Part shown: positions 16,911 through 25,352 of the stretch, piece after piece
Position numbering within the stretch: the stretch's first letter is position 1
Layout of the letters: each line of letters opens with the position of its first letter
Assembly (NCBI GenBank): GCA_051880615.1
Contig: JBJEOH010000028.1
Location: 62,001 to 126,000 of the forward strand
Source of the DNA: UBA7067 sp051880615
GTDB lineage: Bacteria > Bacillota > Clostridia > Oscillospirales > Acutalibacteraceae
DNA: 64,000 nucleotides
Direction: 5' to 3'
Position numbers and translations under genes: made by a program
The notes under the pieces: generated by a model
Database searches by the model: none
Told to the model about the DNA's origin: nothing
The model's input: the letters and a program-made list of their open reading frames with translations, nothing else

Positions 16911-17903
16911 ACTGCGCAGCAAGTCTGCTTTGACCTCATTCTTAAGCTCTTTGCCTGAAAAGAAGTCGTTTAAATTCTGTATTGTGACCTCGGCAATATT
17001 TGAGAGCGCCTCGCGCGTGAGGAATGCCTGATGGGAGGTAACTATGACATTCGGCATATTAACAAGCAGTGAGAGCGTGTCGTCCTGAATTACACTGCCT
17101 GAGAAATCCTCGAAAAACAGGTTTGATTCCTCTTCGTATACATCAAGACCTGCGCCGCCGACCCGTGAATCCTTCAGAGCTTTAAGAAGAGCCTCGGCAT
17201 CAATCAGAGCGCCGCGTGAGGTGTTGAGAATATACACGCCCTGTTTTGTCATATTAAGTGCGTTTTGATCGATAATGTGATAGGTGCTTTCGGTTAATGG
17301 ACAGTGCAGAGAGATGATGTCACTGCGGCGGAAAAGCTCTTCGCGCGAAACATATTCAATATCGCTGTTTTTCAGCGGATAAGGGTCATATGCGATAATA
17401 TCCATACCGAAGCCTCGGCATATGTCAATAAATATCTGGCCTATTTTACCTGTGCCGATTATACCTGCTGTTTTGCCGTATAAATCAAAGCCTGTAAGTC
17501 CGTTTATGCTGAAGTTGTAATCCCTGGTGCGGTTGAACGCTCGGTGGATTTTGCGGTTTAAGCACAGCAAAAGAGCCATTGTGTGCTCTGCTACGGCGTA
17601 GGGCGAGTATTTTGGAACGCGCAGAATTTTGATTTTGCCCTGTGCCGCCTTGAAATCTATATTGTTGTAGCCTGCACAGCGCATTGCAAGCACACGAACG
17701 CCGCAGTCGTACAGCTCGTTTATTGCCTGTTCGTCGATCGAATCGTTAACAAAGGCAACTGCTCCTTCACAGCCTTTGGCGACAAACGCGGTGTCAGCGT
17801 TTAGCTTGTTGACATAAAATTTAAAATGCAGTCCGTCGTGCGGAGTTTTTTCAAAATATTCCCTGTCATACGGTTTTGTATCAAAAAATGCGATTTCTTT
17901 CAT
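16905..17903 (-). CDS. D-lactate dehydrogenase-like 2-hydroxyacid dehydrogenase
   Basis: A 332-residue NAD-dependent enzyme expected to interconvert pyruvate and D-lactate. The Rossmann motif is GTGKIGQIF followed by IIAYDPYP. Catalytic elements are Arg in NTSRGALID, Glu in DVYEEESN and His in SHQAFLTREAL; the HxAF arrangement favours D-lactate dehydrogenase over glycerate dehydrogenase. The open frame runs further upstream, but MKEIAFFDTKPYD at 17903 is the family start and is preceded by AAAGG. It diverges from the EamA transporter. Confidence 0.88.
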   Translation of the reverse strand: MKEIAFFDTKPYDREYFEKTPHDGLHFKFYVNKLNADTAFVAKGCEGAVAFVNDSIDEQAINELYDCGVRVLAMRCAGYNNIDFKAAQGKIKILRVPKYSPYAVAEHTMALLLCLNRKIHRAFNRTRDYNFSINGLTGFDLYGKTAGIIGTGKIGQIFIDICRGFGMDIIAYDPYPLKNSDIEYVSREELFRRSDIISLHCPLTESTYHIIDQNALNMTKQGVYILNTSRGALIDAEALLKALKDSRVGGAGLDVYEEESNLFFEDFSGSVIQDDTLSLLVNMPNVIVTSHQAFLTREALSNIAEVTIQNLNDFFSGKELKNEVKADLLRSE

Positions 17904-17967
17904 TTTATCATCAGCCTTTCTTTTCACCATTATTGTTGGCTGAGAGATTATAAAAATACGCTTTATT

Positions 17968-17996
17968 TTGACTTTCTGCTGATTTGGTATTAAACT
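17968..17996 (+). promoter_or_regulatory. Predicted promoter of the EamA transporter
   Basis: TTGACT (17968-17973) and TAAACT (17991-17996) have a 17-nt spacer, about 30 nt before the ATG at 18026. Confidence 0.6.
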
Positions 17997-18025
17997 TAAC
18001 GAAGATAATATAAAGGGCGTTTGAT

Positions 18026-18961
18026 ATGATAAACAGATTTTTAAAAACAAAAACAGGAGCGGTTATGGGTGCGCTGATATGCACGCTTTTGTGGGGCACT
18101 GCGTTTCCTGTTATTAAGCTAAGCTATAACCATCTTGGTGTGGTTTCGGGTGATGTAGGCTCGCAGGTGCTTTTTGCAGGCGAAAGATTTTTCCTTGCAG
18201 GAGTGATGGTGTTTTTATTTTGCTTGATTTTCAAAAGAAATGGATTGAAAATTTCGGGCAAAACCTTGCTGCCTGTTTTGTCGCTCGGACTTGTGCAGAC
18301 CGCAATGCAGTATTTTTGTTCATACATCGGCGTTGCGAACACAACGGGAACAAAAACATCGGTTATAACAGCCTGCAACGCGTTTTTTGCCGTTTTGCTT
18401 GCGCCGTTGTTTTTTAAAAACGAAAAGCTCGGCGGCACAAAGCTTTTAGGCTGTGCAGTCGGGCTTGCAGGAGTTATCATAATCAATATAAACGGTATAG
18501 CCGACGGCGGAATATCGTTTATGGGTGAGGGGATGGTGCTGCTGTCGGCGCTTTGCTCGGGTGCAGGCAGTTTTCTGAGCAAGACGAGTGCAAAAAGAAG
18601 CGACCCTGTTGCGGTGACAGCATATCAGCTTTTGTTCGGCGGTGCTTTGCTGATATTATCGGGGATACTTATGGGCGGAAATGTTCTGTATGCCGATTTG
18701 AGCGGAGTGCTGTTGCTAATCTATCTTGCGTTTGTTTCGGCATTTGCTTTTGCGCTGTGGACGGCTCTGCTCGGTTTTCACAGCGTTGGAAGAATCTGCA
18801 TATTCAACCTGCTTATCCCGATTTTCGGCACGCTCTGGTCAGGAATACTTTTGGGCGAACAGATTTTTAAATGGGAAAATCTTGTGTCGCTGATTCTCGT
18901 GTCAATCGGTATTTTCCTTGTAAATTACAGCAGGGAGGGAAAGCGCAGTGAAACAGCTTGA
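18026..18961 (+). CDS. EamA/DMT-family transporter
   Basis: A 311-residue integral membrane protein with about ten hydrophobic helices in two tandem EamA halves. The first starts GALICTLLWGTAFPVIKL, and the second follows MLLSALCSGAGSFLSKTSAKRS-like sequence near residue 170. The family (drug/metabolite transporter superfamily) exports or imports amino acids and other small metabolites; the substrate is unknown here. It overlaps the next gene by 14 nt. Confidence 0.9.
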   Translation: MINRFLKTKTGAVMGALICTLLWGTAFPVIKLSYNHLGVVSGDVGSQVLFAGERFFLAGVMVFLFCLIFKRNGLKISGKTLLPVLSLGLVQTAMQYFCSYIGVANTTGTKTSVITACNAFFAVLLAPLFFKNEKLGGTKLLGCAVGLAGVIIININGIADGGISFMGEGMVLLSALCSGAGSFLSKTSAKRSDPVAVTAYQLLFGGALLILSGILMGGNVLYADLSGVLLLIYLAFVSAFAFALWTALLGFHSVGRICIFNLLIPIFGTLWSGILLGEQIFKWENLVSLILVSIGIFLVNYSREGKRSETA

Positions 18962-19448
18962 CGATATACTTTTGGAAACTATTGCAACGGCTAAAGACGC
19001 AGGAATACCTGTGTCAGACAGAATTTTGCCGAATGTTGTTATCAATACAAGGAGAAAAACGATTCTCGGCACCTGCGAAAGGCAGAAAAACGGAGAATAT
19101 AAAATTGTGATTTCCTCAATCGCTGTTGAAGCAGGCGAAAAAGAAATAAGAAATGTGATAGCACACGAGGTTTTGCACACCTGTAAGGGCTGCGGTAATC
19201 ACGGAGCGCTGTGGAAAAGCTACGCCGAAAGGCTCGGCGGCATTATCGGGCAGGAAATCAAGAGAACAGGAAAGACCGAAAATGCAGAAGAGCTAAGGAA
19301 AAACGCTCCGTATGTGCTGGTATGCGAGCGCTGCGGCAGACAGTTTCACAGGTTCAAAAGAAGCAAGCTTGTAAATCACCCCGAAAAATACAGATGTACC
19401 TGCGGCGGAAGAATAGTGCGGAGCGAAGCTGCGACAACCACATCTTAA
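18948..19448 (+). CDS. SprT-like zinc metalloprotein
   Basis: A 166-residue SprT-like protein. The zinc-protease motif is HEVLH (His73, Glu74, His77) within NVIAHEVLHTCKGCGNHGALW. The C-terminal third is a zinc ribbon with CERCG and a second CxC pair in YRCTCGG. The start is GTG 18948, preceded by GGAGGG inside the end of the EamA gene. The substrate is unknown; bacterial SprT-like proteins are poorly characterised. The TAA stop lies in TTAACTCTCC, where a CTCTCCACT-type repeat begins. Confidence 0.82.
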   Translation: MKQLDDILLETIATAKDAGIPVSDRILPNVVINTRRKTILGTCERQKNGEYKIVISSIAVEAGEKEIRNVIAHEVLHTCKGCGNHGALWKSYAERLGGIIGQEIKRTGKTENAEELRKNAPYVLVCERCGRQFHRFKRSKLVNHPEKYRCTCGGRIVRSEAATTTS

Positions 19449-19478
19449 CTCTCCGATCTATACTCTCTACTCTATTAC
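19445..19478. repeat. CTCTCCACT-type intergenic repeat, copy 3
   Basis: TTAACTCTCCGATC followed by ACTCTCTACTC fills the whole space between the converging sprT-like and dehydrogenase genes and supplies or overlaps both stop codons. Confidence 0.55.
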
Positions 19479-20428
19479 TTAACCACATTCATCGGCGTTC
19501 CGTTTTGGAACGCCTTTAAATTTTCACATACGATTGACAAAAGCCGCCTGCGGGTTTCTATCGGCGCCCATGCGATGTGCGGCGTTATGGTTATATTTTC
19601 AACTCCCGTCAGTACACAAGCGTCGCTCATCGGCTCGGGATAGAGCACATCTACTGCGGCTCCGCTTAAGTATCCCGATGTTACAGCTTCTTTGAGTGCG
19701 GCTTCGTCAACAAGACCGCCTCTTGCGGTGTTGATGAAAAGCGCGCCTTGTTTAAACATTGAGAATGCCTTTTTGTTGAACATCAGGCGGCTGTCGTCAT
19801 TCAGAGGGCAGTGTGCGCTTACTATGTCGCTTTGTGCGTAAAGGTCGGGCAGTGCGGCGTATTCGGCGTTTTCATCGGTAACGCCGCTGCGGTTGTAGGC
19901 GAGAACCTTCATACCGAACGCATTAGCGATTTTTGCAACGGCTTTTCCTATTGTGCCGTAGCCGACTATGCCGAGCGTTTTACCGAAAAGCTCGTTTGTT
20001 CTGTAGGCAATGGGGGAGAAGGTCAGGCTCTTTTTCCAGCCGCCGTTCTGCACAAAGCTGCTGTAAGCGCCTGTTTTGCTGTAATGCTCTAAAATCAGCG
20101 AAAAGGTGTGCTGAGCCACGGCGTTTGTTGAGTAGCTGCCTGCGTTGCAGACTGTTATGTTATGACTGCGGCAGTACGGTATGTCAATATTATCAAAGCC
20201 TGTTGCCCAAAGCCCGATGTATTTCAGCTTTTCGGCGTTTTTTAGGCTTTGGCTGTCAAGTCTTGTTTTGTTGCAGATAACGGCGTCTGCGTCCTTTATT
20301 CGCTCGGCGATTTCATCATAGTCGGTCAGAGGGTAGCTTATTACCTCACCGAGCTGGTTAAGCGGAGCAAGCGAGAGGTCGTCCTCGCCGTTGGTTATTG
20401 TTATTACATCTGTCAGAACTATTTTCAA
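19475..20428 (-). CDS. D-isomer 2-hydroxyacid dehydrogenase (glycerate dehydrogenase-like)
   Basis: A 317-residue NAD-dependent 2-hydroxyacid dehydrogenase. GYGTIGKAVAK is the nucleotide-binding loop, with Arg in NTARGGLVDE and His in TPHIAWAP. The HIAWA segment resembles glycerate dehydrogenase/hydroxypyruvate reductase more than lactate dehydrogenase. The likely start is TTG 20428 (MKIVLTDVI), about 8 nt after AGGG. A GTG at 20437 overlaps that ribosome site and is less likely. It is a second, distinct member of the family within 3 kb, facing the sprT-like gene. Confidence 0.86.
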   Translation of the reverse strand: MKIVLTDVITITNGEDDLSLAPLNQLGEVISYPLTDYDEIAERIKDADAVICNKTRLDSQSLKNAEKLKYIGLWATGFDNIDIPYCRSHNITVCNAGSYSTNAVAQHTFSLILEHYSKTGAYSSFVQNGGWKKSLTFSPIAYRTNELFGKTLGIVGYGTIGKAVAKIANAFGMKVLAYNRSGVTDENAEYAALPDLYAQSDIVSAHCPLNDDSRLMFNKKAFSMFKQGALFINTARGGLVDEAALKEAVTSGYLSGAAVDVLYPEPMSDACVLTGVENITITPHIAWAPIETRRRLLSIVCENLKAFQNGTPMNVVK

Positions 20429-20444
20429 ATAAATCACCCTATAT

Positions 20445-20867
20445 TCATAATTTTAAACAACAAGCCTGCCTTACTTTTTCAAGCAATAATGGCTGAATCA
20501 AGGGATATGTCCAGCTTGTCGGTAAATCGTCAAAAAATTCTATTCTTTCAATTTCAAGCTGTGGTAATTTTTCAAAAGAAAAAATATCGGCAAAATACAG
20601 CGCTCCGAAGGTTTCTGTATCATTATCAAGTACGGAATACACGCAAATTCTTTTCAGCGTGTAGTCCTTTGCGCCTGTTTCCTCCCATAGCTCTCTTTTT
20701 GCGGTCTGCTCTATTGCTTCGTTTTCTTCACGATGCCCTCCGGGACATTCGTAGGTTGAGCGCTCTTTGTGCTTGCAGAACACCCACTGTCCGTTGTGCA
20801 TTGACACAATCACAGCAAATTTCAGCAAAGAGTCGTCTGCCTGTTCATAAAAATTAACTTCCAACAT
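20445..20867 (-). CDS. Nudix hydrolase
   Basis: A 140-residue Nudix protein. The box GGHREENEAIEQTAKRELWE continues to ETGA and matches G-x5-E-x7-REUxEExGU. Members hydrolyse nucleoside diphosphates linked to another group. The residues around SVLDNDTETFGALYFADIF do not point to a specific substrate. It is 16 nt upstream of the dehydrogenase on the same strand and could be cotranscribed with it. Confidence 0.88.
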   Translation of the reverse strand: MLEVNFYEQADDSLLKFAVIVSMHNGQWVFCKHKERSTYECPGGHREENEAIEQTAKRELWEETGAKDYTLKRICVYSVLDNDTETFGALYFADIFSFEKLPQLEIERIEFFDDLPTSWTYPLIQPLLLEKVRQACCLKL

Positions 20868-20910
20868 TCTGACACCTCAATGTTAATAATTTACTCGTTG
20901 CAGGTTTATA

Positions 20911-20942
20911 TCTTCACTCTCCACTCTCAACTCTCCACTCTT
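20911..20942. repeat. CTCTCCACT-type intergenic repeat, copy 4
   Basis: The clearest copy, with two tandem units: TTCACTCTCCACTCTCAAC then TCTCCACTCTTC. It sits between the Nudix gene and the terminator of the fatty-acid operon. Confidence 0.7.
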
Positions 20943-20956
20943 CGGCGATAGTCGAC

Positions 20957-20995
20957 AACAAAAAAGCCATTCCCTTTTGAGAATGGCGTAAAAGC
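20957..20995 (-). terminator. Intrinsic terminator of the fab/acc operon
   Basis: On the minus strand GCCATTCTC pairs with GAGAATGGC-type sequence (GGGAATGGC) and is followed by TTTTTTG. It lies directly after accA, the last gene of the unit. Confidence 0.85.
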
Positions 20996-20999
20996 TTAA

Positions 21000-21824
21000 T
21001 TATGCCTGCGGCTTTTCCTCTACAACAGGCTCAAGGGGAGTTACATTGTTACCCAAGGCTCTGAAACGGTTGTAGCGGCTGTCGAGAAGCTCCTGCTCAG
21101 GCATTGCGCTGTAGCGGTCAAAGGTGCTTGCGATAATGCCCTTTAAGCTGTCAAACATCTTGCTTTCAACAGACTTCGGCTCTCGTATAACACGCTCAAC
21201 TACGCCGAGCTTGAAAAGATCCTGCGCCGTTACACGCAGACACTCTGCGGCATAAGCCGTCTTTGACGGGTCTTTCCAAAGAATACTTGCGCAGCCCTCG
21301 GGGCTGATTACCGAGTAAACCGAGTTTTCAAGCATCCATACCTCGTTTGCAACGGCAAGACCTAAAGCACCGCCGCTGCCGCCTTCACCGATTAAAATTG
21401 AGAGGATAGGCGTTTTAAGCGTCATCATTTCCATCAGGTTTTCGGCAATAGCCTGACCCTGACCGCGTTCCTCAGCGCCGATTCCGCAGAATGCGCCGCT
21501 TGTGTCAACAAGACACAAAACGGGACGGTGGAACTTTTCAGCCTGTTTCATAAGGCGCAGAGCCTTGCGGTATCCCTCAGGGTGTGCCGAGCCGAAGTTG
21601 CGCTCCATACGCTCCTTGGTGTTTCTGCCCTTTTCAAGACCGATAACGGTTACGGGCATATCGTCTTTGAGCATACCGATTCCGCCGATAACAGCCTTAT
21701 CGTCGGCAAAACGGCGGTCGCCGTGAAGCTCAAAAAAAGTATCGCCGAAAAGAGAGTTTATATAATCAACAGCAGTGAGCCTGTTGTTTGATCTTGCGAT
21801 TGTAACCTTGTCAAAAGCGCTCAT
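21000..21824 (-). CDS. accA: Acetyl-CoA carboxylase carboxyltransferase subunit alpha
   Basis: AccA (274 residues) forms the carboxyltransferase with AccD and moves the carboxyl group from biotin to acetyl-CoA. Family blocks are FFELHGDRRFADDKAV, the GxG-rich GEGGSGGALGLAVANEV and SPEGCASILWKD. It is shorter than E. coli AccA because the N-terminal helical region is reduced, as in many Firmicutes. It follows accD by 36 nt and closes the fatty-acid operon. Confidence 0.95.
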   Translation of the reverse strand: MSAFDKVTIARSNNRLTAVDYINSLFGDTFFELHGDRRFADDKAVIGGIGMLKDDMPVTVIGLEKGRNTKERMERNFGSAHPEGYRKALRLMKQAEKFHRPVLCLVDTSGAFCGIGAEERGQGQAIAENLMEMMTLKTPILSILIGEGGSGGALGLAVANEVWMLENSVYSVISPEGCASILWKDPSKTAYAAECLRVTAQDLFKLGVVERVIREPKSVESKMFDSLKGIIASTFDRYSAMPEQELLDSRYNRFRALGNNVTPLEPVVEEKPQA

Positions 21825-21860
21825 TTGAAAATCCTTCCTTTTTAGGTTGTGTTTCGTGGC

Positions 21861-22724
21861 TTATCTGTGCATTTCAAGCAGCTTTGAAATTGCGCTTTTA
21901 AGCTCTTTGCGAGGAACAACGGCGTCAATAAAGCCCTTTTCCTCAACAAATTCGGCTGTCTGAAAGTCCTTTGGCAGTTTCTGTCTTATAGTCTGCTCAA
22001 TAACCCTCGGACCTGCAAAGCCGATAAGCGCATTCGGTTCGGAAATGATGATGTCGCCCTCCATGGCAAAGCTTGCTGTAACGCCGCCCGTTGTGGGGTC
22101 GGTGAGCACAGTGATATACAAAAGACCTGCGTCGCTGTGGCGCTTGACTGCACCGCTTGTTTTTGCCATCTGCATAAGGGAGAGTATACCCTCCTGCATT
22201 CTTGCTCCGCCTGAAACTGTACACATAACGACAGGCAGACCATTATCGGTTGCATATTCAAATGCGCGCGTAATTTTCTCACCCGTAACGGTTCCCATAC
22301 TGCCCATCATAAAGCCCGAATCCATTGCTCCGAGAACTGTTTTATTGCCGCCGATTTCGCAAACACCGGTCACAACAGACTCATTTTCGCCGCTTTTAAG
22401 CTGTGCGCTCTTAAGCTTCAAATCGTAATCGGGGAAGCTTAAAATATTGCTTGAGGTCATATCGGTATCAAATTCCTGAAAGCTTGAGTCATCTGTAAGC
22501 AGAGCAATGCGCTCACGAGCCGATAAACGCATATGGTGGCCGCACTTGGCGCAAACCTTGTGGTTGGCTTCCAAATCCGCAGTTAAAATAAGGCTCTTGC
22601 ATTTAGGACATTTTACCCACATTGTTTCGGGAATTTCGGGGGAGTATTCATTCGGTGTGTCGCCCTGAGGGTGCTCAAGCTCGTTTTTTGGTTTTAAGAA
22701 AGTAAAGAAATCGTTATTAAACAT
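21861..22724 (-). CDS. accD: Acetyl-CoA carboxylase carboxyltransferase subunit beta
   Basis: AccD (287 residues) is the zinc-ribbon partner of AccA. The four zinc cysteines are in CPKCKSL and CAKCGHH (about residues 39-61). The crotonase-fold body contains TVSGGARMQEGILSLMQMAK and GFAGPRVIEQTI, which bind the acetyl-CoA/biotin substrates. It has its own predicted promoter in the 147-nt gap after accC, so accDA may be transcribed both with the operon and separately. Confidence 0.96.
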   Translation of the reverse strand: MFNNDFFTFLKPKNELEHPQGDTPNEYSPEIPETMWVKCPKCKSLILTADLEANHKVCAKCGHHMRLSARERIALLTDDSSFQEFDTDMTSSNILSFPDYDLKLKSAQLKSGENESVVTGVCEIGGNKTVLGAMDSGFMMGSMGTVTGEKITRAFEYATDNGLPVVMCTVSGGARMQEGILSLMQMAKTSGAVKRHSDAGLLYITVLTDPTTGGVTASFAMEGDIIISEPNALIGFAGPRVIEQTIRQKLPKDFQTAEFVEEKGFIDAVVPRKELKSAISKLLEMHR

Positions 22725-22783
22725 TTGTCACAATCCTTTTAAAAAAGACAGCATAATTTGTTTTGTCAAGATTTTGTAAGCCT

Positions 22784-22812
22784 ATTATAATGCAAAATCA
22801 AAAAATATACAA
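22784..22812 (-). promoter_or_regulatory. Predicted internal promoter for accD-accA
   Basis: On the minus strand TTGTAT (22807-22812) and TATAAT (22784-22789) with a 17-nt spacer. The surrounding 147-nt gap between accC and accD is AT-rich and contains no gene. Confidence 0.55.
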
Positions 22813-22871
22813 TCACTTATTATATAATTTTTGCGATTAGCACATTAATTAAGAAAGACAAAATTGCATTT

Positions 22872-24245
22872 TTAATTGTTATTCTTCTTTGCAAATTCAG
22901 CTTTTTTCTTGGTTTCAAATTTTTCCATAAAGTCGGTTGTGTATTCGCCCGAAACGAAGTCGGGATCAGAGAGAATTTCAATCTGTAAGTCTCTGTTATG
23001 ATCAACGCCGTGAATGTTAAGCTCGCTTAATGCCATTTTCATTTTGCGGATTGCAAGGTCGCGGCTTCTCGCCTGAACAACAAGCTTGCCTATCATTGAA
23101 TCGTAAAACGGCGGAACGGTATAATCCTGATAAAGACAGGTATCAAAACGAACACATGGGCCGCCCGGAACATGGAGTCGGCTTATCTTGCCGCAGCTCG
23201 GCATAAAGTTCTTTTCAGGGTTTTCTGCGTTTATGCGGCACTCGATAGCGTTGCCGTGCATAAATACCTGATCCTGTTCAAGCGTAAGCTTTGCACCTGC
23301 GGCAATTCTTATCTGCCACTGAACCAGGTCAATGCCGATTACCATTTCGGTAACGGCGTGCTCGACCTGAAGTCTTGTGTTCATCTCCATAAAATAGAAG
23401 TTCTTGTCGCTATCGAGCAAGAATTCGACTGTACCTGCATTGCAGTAGTTTACTGCCTTAGCCGCCTTGACGGACGCTTCCATCATTTTTTCTCTGATTT
23501 CAGGCGTGATTGCCGATGACGGACTTTCCTCAATAAGCTTCTGGTTCTTTCTCTGTACCGAACATTCACGCTCGCCAAGACAGATTACCTTGCCGTACTT
23601 GTCGCACAGAATCTGCATTTCAATGTGCTTTACGGGCTTTAAGAATTTTTCCATATAAACCGCACCGTCGCCGAATGCGATTTCAGCCTCGCTTGACGCC
23701 GACAAAAAGGCGTTTTCAAACTCGTCCATACTCCTGACAAGCCTTATACCTCTGCCGCCGCCGCCGCTGCGAGCCTTGATAAGCAGCGGAAAACCGATTT
23801 TCTCGGCTTCTTTTTTTGCCTCGTTTATATCCTCAACAACATCACAGCCGGGGGTTACGGGAACGCCTGCAGCCTTCATTGTTTTTCTTGCGGTGTCCTT
23901 GTTGCCGAGAAGTGTTATCATCTCGGAGCTTGGGCCGATAAATTCAATCTTGCACTGCTCGCAGAGCGATACAAACTTTGCGTTTTCGCTCAAGAGTCCG
24001 TAGCCGGGGTGAATAGCCTGAGCACCCGATACAACAGCCGCCGAGAGTATAGCCGCCATATTGAGGTAGCTGTCGGCAACCTGAGCGCCGCCGATGCAGT
24101 AGCTTTCATCGGCAAGCTGAACATGCATTGAGTCGCGGTCAGCCTCGCTGTAGATTGCAACGGTAGAGATGCCCATTTCGCGGCAGGCTCTTATTATTCT
24201 TACGGCGATTTCGCCGCGGTTTGCGATTAATATTTTAGAGAACAT
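22872..24245 (-). CDS. accC: Acetyl-CoA carboxylase biotin carboxylase subunit
   Basis: AccC (457 residues) carboxylates biotin on AccB with ATP and bicarbonate. The N-terminal ILIANRGEIAVRIIRACREMG, the ATP-grasp glycine loop RSGGGGRGIRLV, and MEMNTRLQVEHAVTE are all present. The length is normal apart from a lysine-rich end (FETKKKAEFAKKNNN). It lies 102 nt after fabZ, and that gap contains a strong hairpin. Confidence 0.96.
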   Translation of the reverse strand: MFSKILIANRGEIAVRIIRACREMGISTVAIYSEADRDSMHVQLADESYCIGGAQVADSYLNMAAILSAAVVSGAQAIHPGYGLLSENAKFVSLCEQCKIEFIGPSSEMITLLGNKDTARKTMKAAGVPVTPGCDVVEDINEAKKEAEKIGFPLLIKARSGGGGRGIRLVRSMDEFENAFLSASSEAEIAFGDGAVYMEKFLKPVKHIEMQILCDKYGKVICLGERECSVQRKNQKLIEESPSSAITPEIREKMMEASVKAAKAVNYCNAGTVEFLLDSDKNFYFMEMNTRLQVEHAVTEMVIGIDLVQWQIRIAAGAKLTLEQDQVFMHGNAIECRINAENPEKNFMPSCGKISRLHVPGGPCVRFDTCLYQDYTVPPFYDSMIGKLVVQARSRDLAIRKMKMALSELNIHGVDHNRDLQIEILSDPDFVSGEYTTDFMEKFETKKKAEFAKKNNN

Positions 24246-24301
24246 TTTGTTGCCTCCGTATATGTAAATTTAGGTTGATTTCTGTTTAATTAAAATATGC
24301 G

Positions 24302-24347
24302 CTAAAACGCCGCAAGCGGAATGTCTGCGGCGTTTTATTTTTTTTAT
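24302..24347. terminator. Hairpin between fabZ and accC (possible attenuator)
   Basis: AAAACGCCGCA pairs with TGCGGCGTTTT around a loop of about 10 nt. On the plus strand a long T-run follows. On the operon's own (minus) strand only TTTT follows, so it may attenuate or process the message rather than end it. Confidence 0.6.
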
Positions 24348-24779
24348 TTATGCGTTGGCGTTTTCATTGTCGATAAGGGCAAATGAAAACTCTGCGCTTA
24401 CGCACAGCTTGCCGTCAACATAGCCCTTTGCGCTAACAAAGTGGAAAGCTCCGCGGCTTTTTGTAAGTGTGCAGACAGATTCAAGAGTGTCGCCGGGGCG
24501 AACTGTGTTTTTGAACTTTACATTGTCCATTTTTGTGAAAAACGGTGTTTTGCCCTTTGCCTTTTCACCGAGAAGAACACAGCTTGCCTGCGCCATCATC
24601 TCGCACAGGATAACACCCGGAACAACAGGGTTGCCCGGAAAGTGACCCTTTAAAAAGAACTCGTCACCCTTTATTGTGATTTTGCCCTTTGAGGTAACCT
24701 CGTCCACAACCTCTGCCTCTTCAACGAGCAGCATATTGTCGCGGTGGGGGATTATCTTTTTGATTTCTTCCTGGTTCAT
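24348..24779 (-). CDS. fabZ: 3-hydroxyacyl-ACP dehydratase FabZ
   Basis: FabZ (143 residues) dehydrates 3-hydroxyacyl-ACP. The hot-dog-fold signature GHFPGNPVVPGVILCEMMAQ carries the catalytic His and Glu, and the start MNQEEIKKIIPHRDNMLLVE is typical. ATG 24779 lies 15 nt from AGGAG, while an upstream GTG at 24791 is only 3 nt away. I prefer the ATG by family length but the start is not certain. It lies between accB and accC, as in other clostridial clusters. Confidence 0.93.
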   Translation of the reverse strand: MNQEEIKKIIPHRDNMLLVEEAEVVDEVTSKGKITIKGDEFFLKGHFPGNPVVPGVILCEMMAQASCVLLGEKAKGKTPFFTKMDNVKFKNTVRPGDTLESVCTLTKSRGAFHFVSAKGYVDGKLCVSAEFSFALIDNENANA

Positions 24780-24830
24780 AATTATGACCACAAACTCCTT
24801 TCACAAAACCGTTTTGGGAAATGCCCTCTC

Positions 24831-25313
24831 TTACTTAATCTTGAACAGCGGCTGACCGTACTCTACAATATCGCCGTTGCTTACGCAAACCTCGGCGATT
24901 GTGCCGCTTTCGGTAGACGGGATTTCATTCATAAGCTTCATAGCCTCAATAATGCATACTATGTCGCCGTTTTTAACGGTCTGACCTACGCTTACATAAG
25001 CGTCTGCCTCAGGTGACGGAGAGGTGTAGAAAACGCCCACCATAGGCGAGGTTATAACGCGGTAATTGTCCTCAGCAGGCTTTGTTTCAGCCGGTGCTGC
25101 TGCCGGAGTCGGTTCAACTGCCGCTACAGCCTGCGGTGCCGGTGCTGCTGCCTGAGGGATAACGCTCTGAAGTGCCGGGGCAACGGTGATTTCCTTCTTG
25201 CTTTCTTTGTTCAGAACAAGCTTTTCTCCGTTTTCTCCCTTTATTTCAAGGTTTGTCAGACTTGAGTTGTCAAGTGTATTGATAAGTTCTTTTATTTCTT
25301 CAATAGTGTACAT
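24831..25313 (-). CDS. accB: Biotin carboxyl carrier protein of acetyl-CoA carboxylase
   Basis: AccB (160 residues) carries biotin between AccC and AccA/AccD. The biotinylated lysine is in IEAMKLMNEI near residue 122. An Ala/Pro-rich flexible linker (about 50-80) joins the N-terminal helix to the C-terminal biotinyl domain. ATG 25313 follows AAAGGAT at 8 nt; an upstream TTG is less likely. Confidence 0.96.
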   Translation of the reverse strand: MYTIEEIKELINTLDNSSLTNLEIKGENGEKLVLNKESKKEITVAPALQSVIPQAAAPAPQAVAAVEPTPAAAPAETKPAEDNYRVITSPMVGVFYTSPSPEADAYVSVGQTVKNGDIVCIIEAMKLMNEIPSTESGTIAEVCVSNGDIVEYGQPLFKIK

Positions 25314-25352
25314 TAGCAAATATCCTTTCTGCTAAAAATGTAAAGCTTAAAA

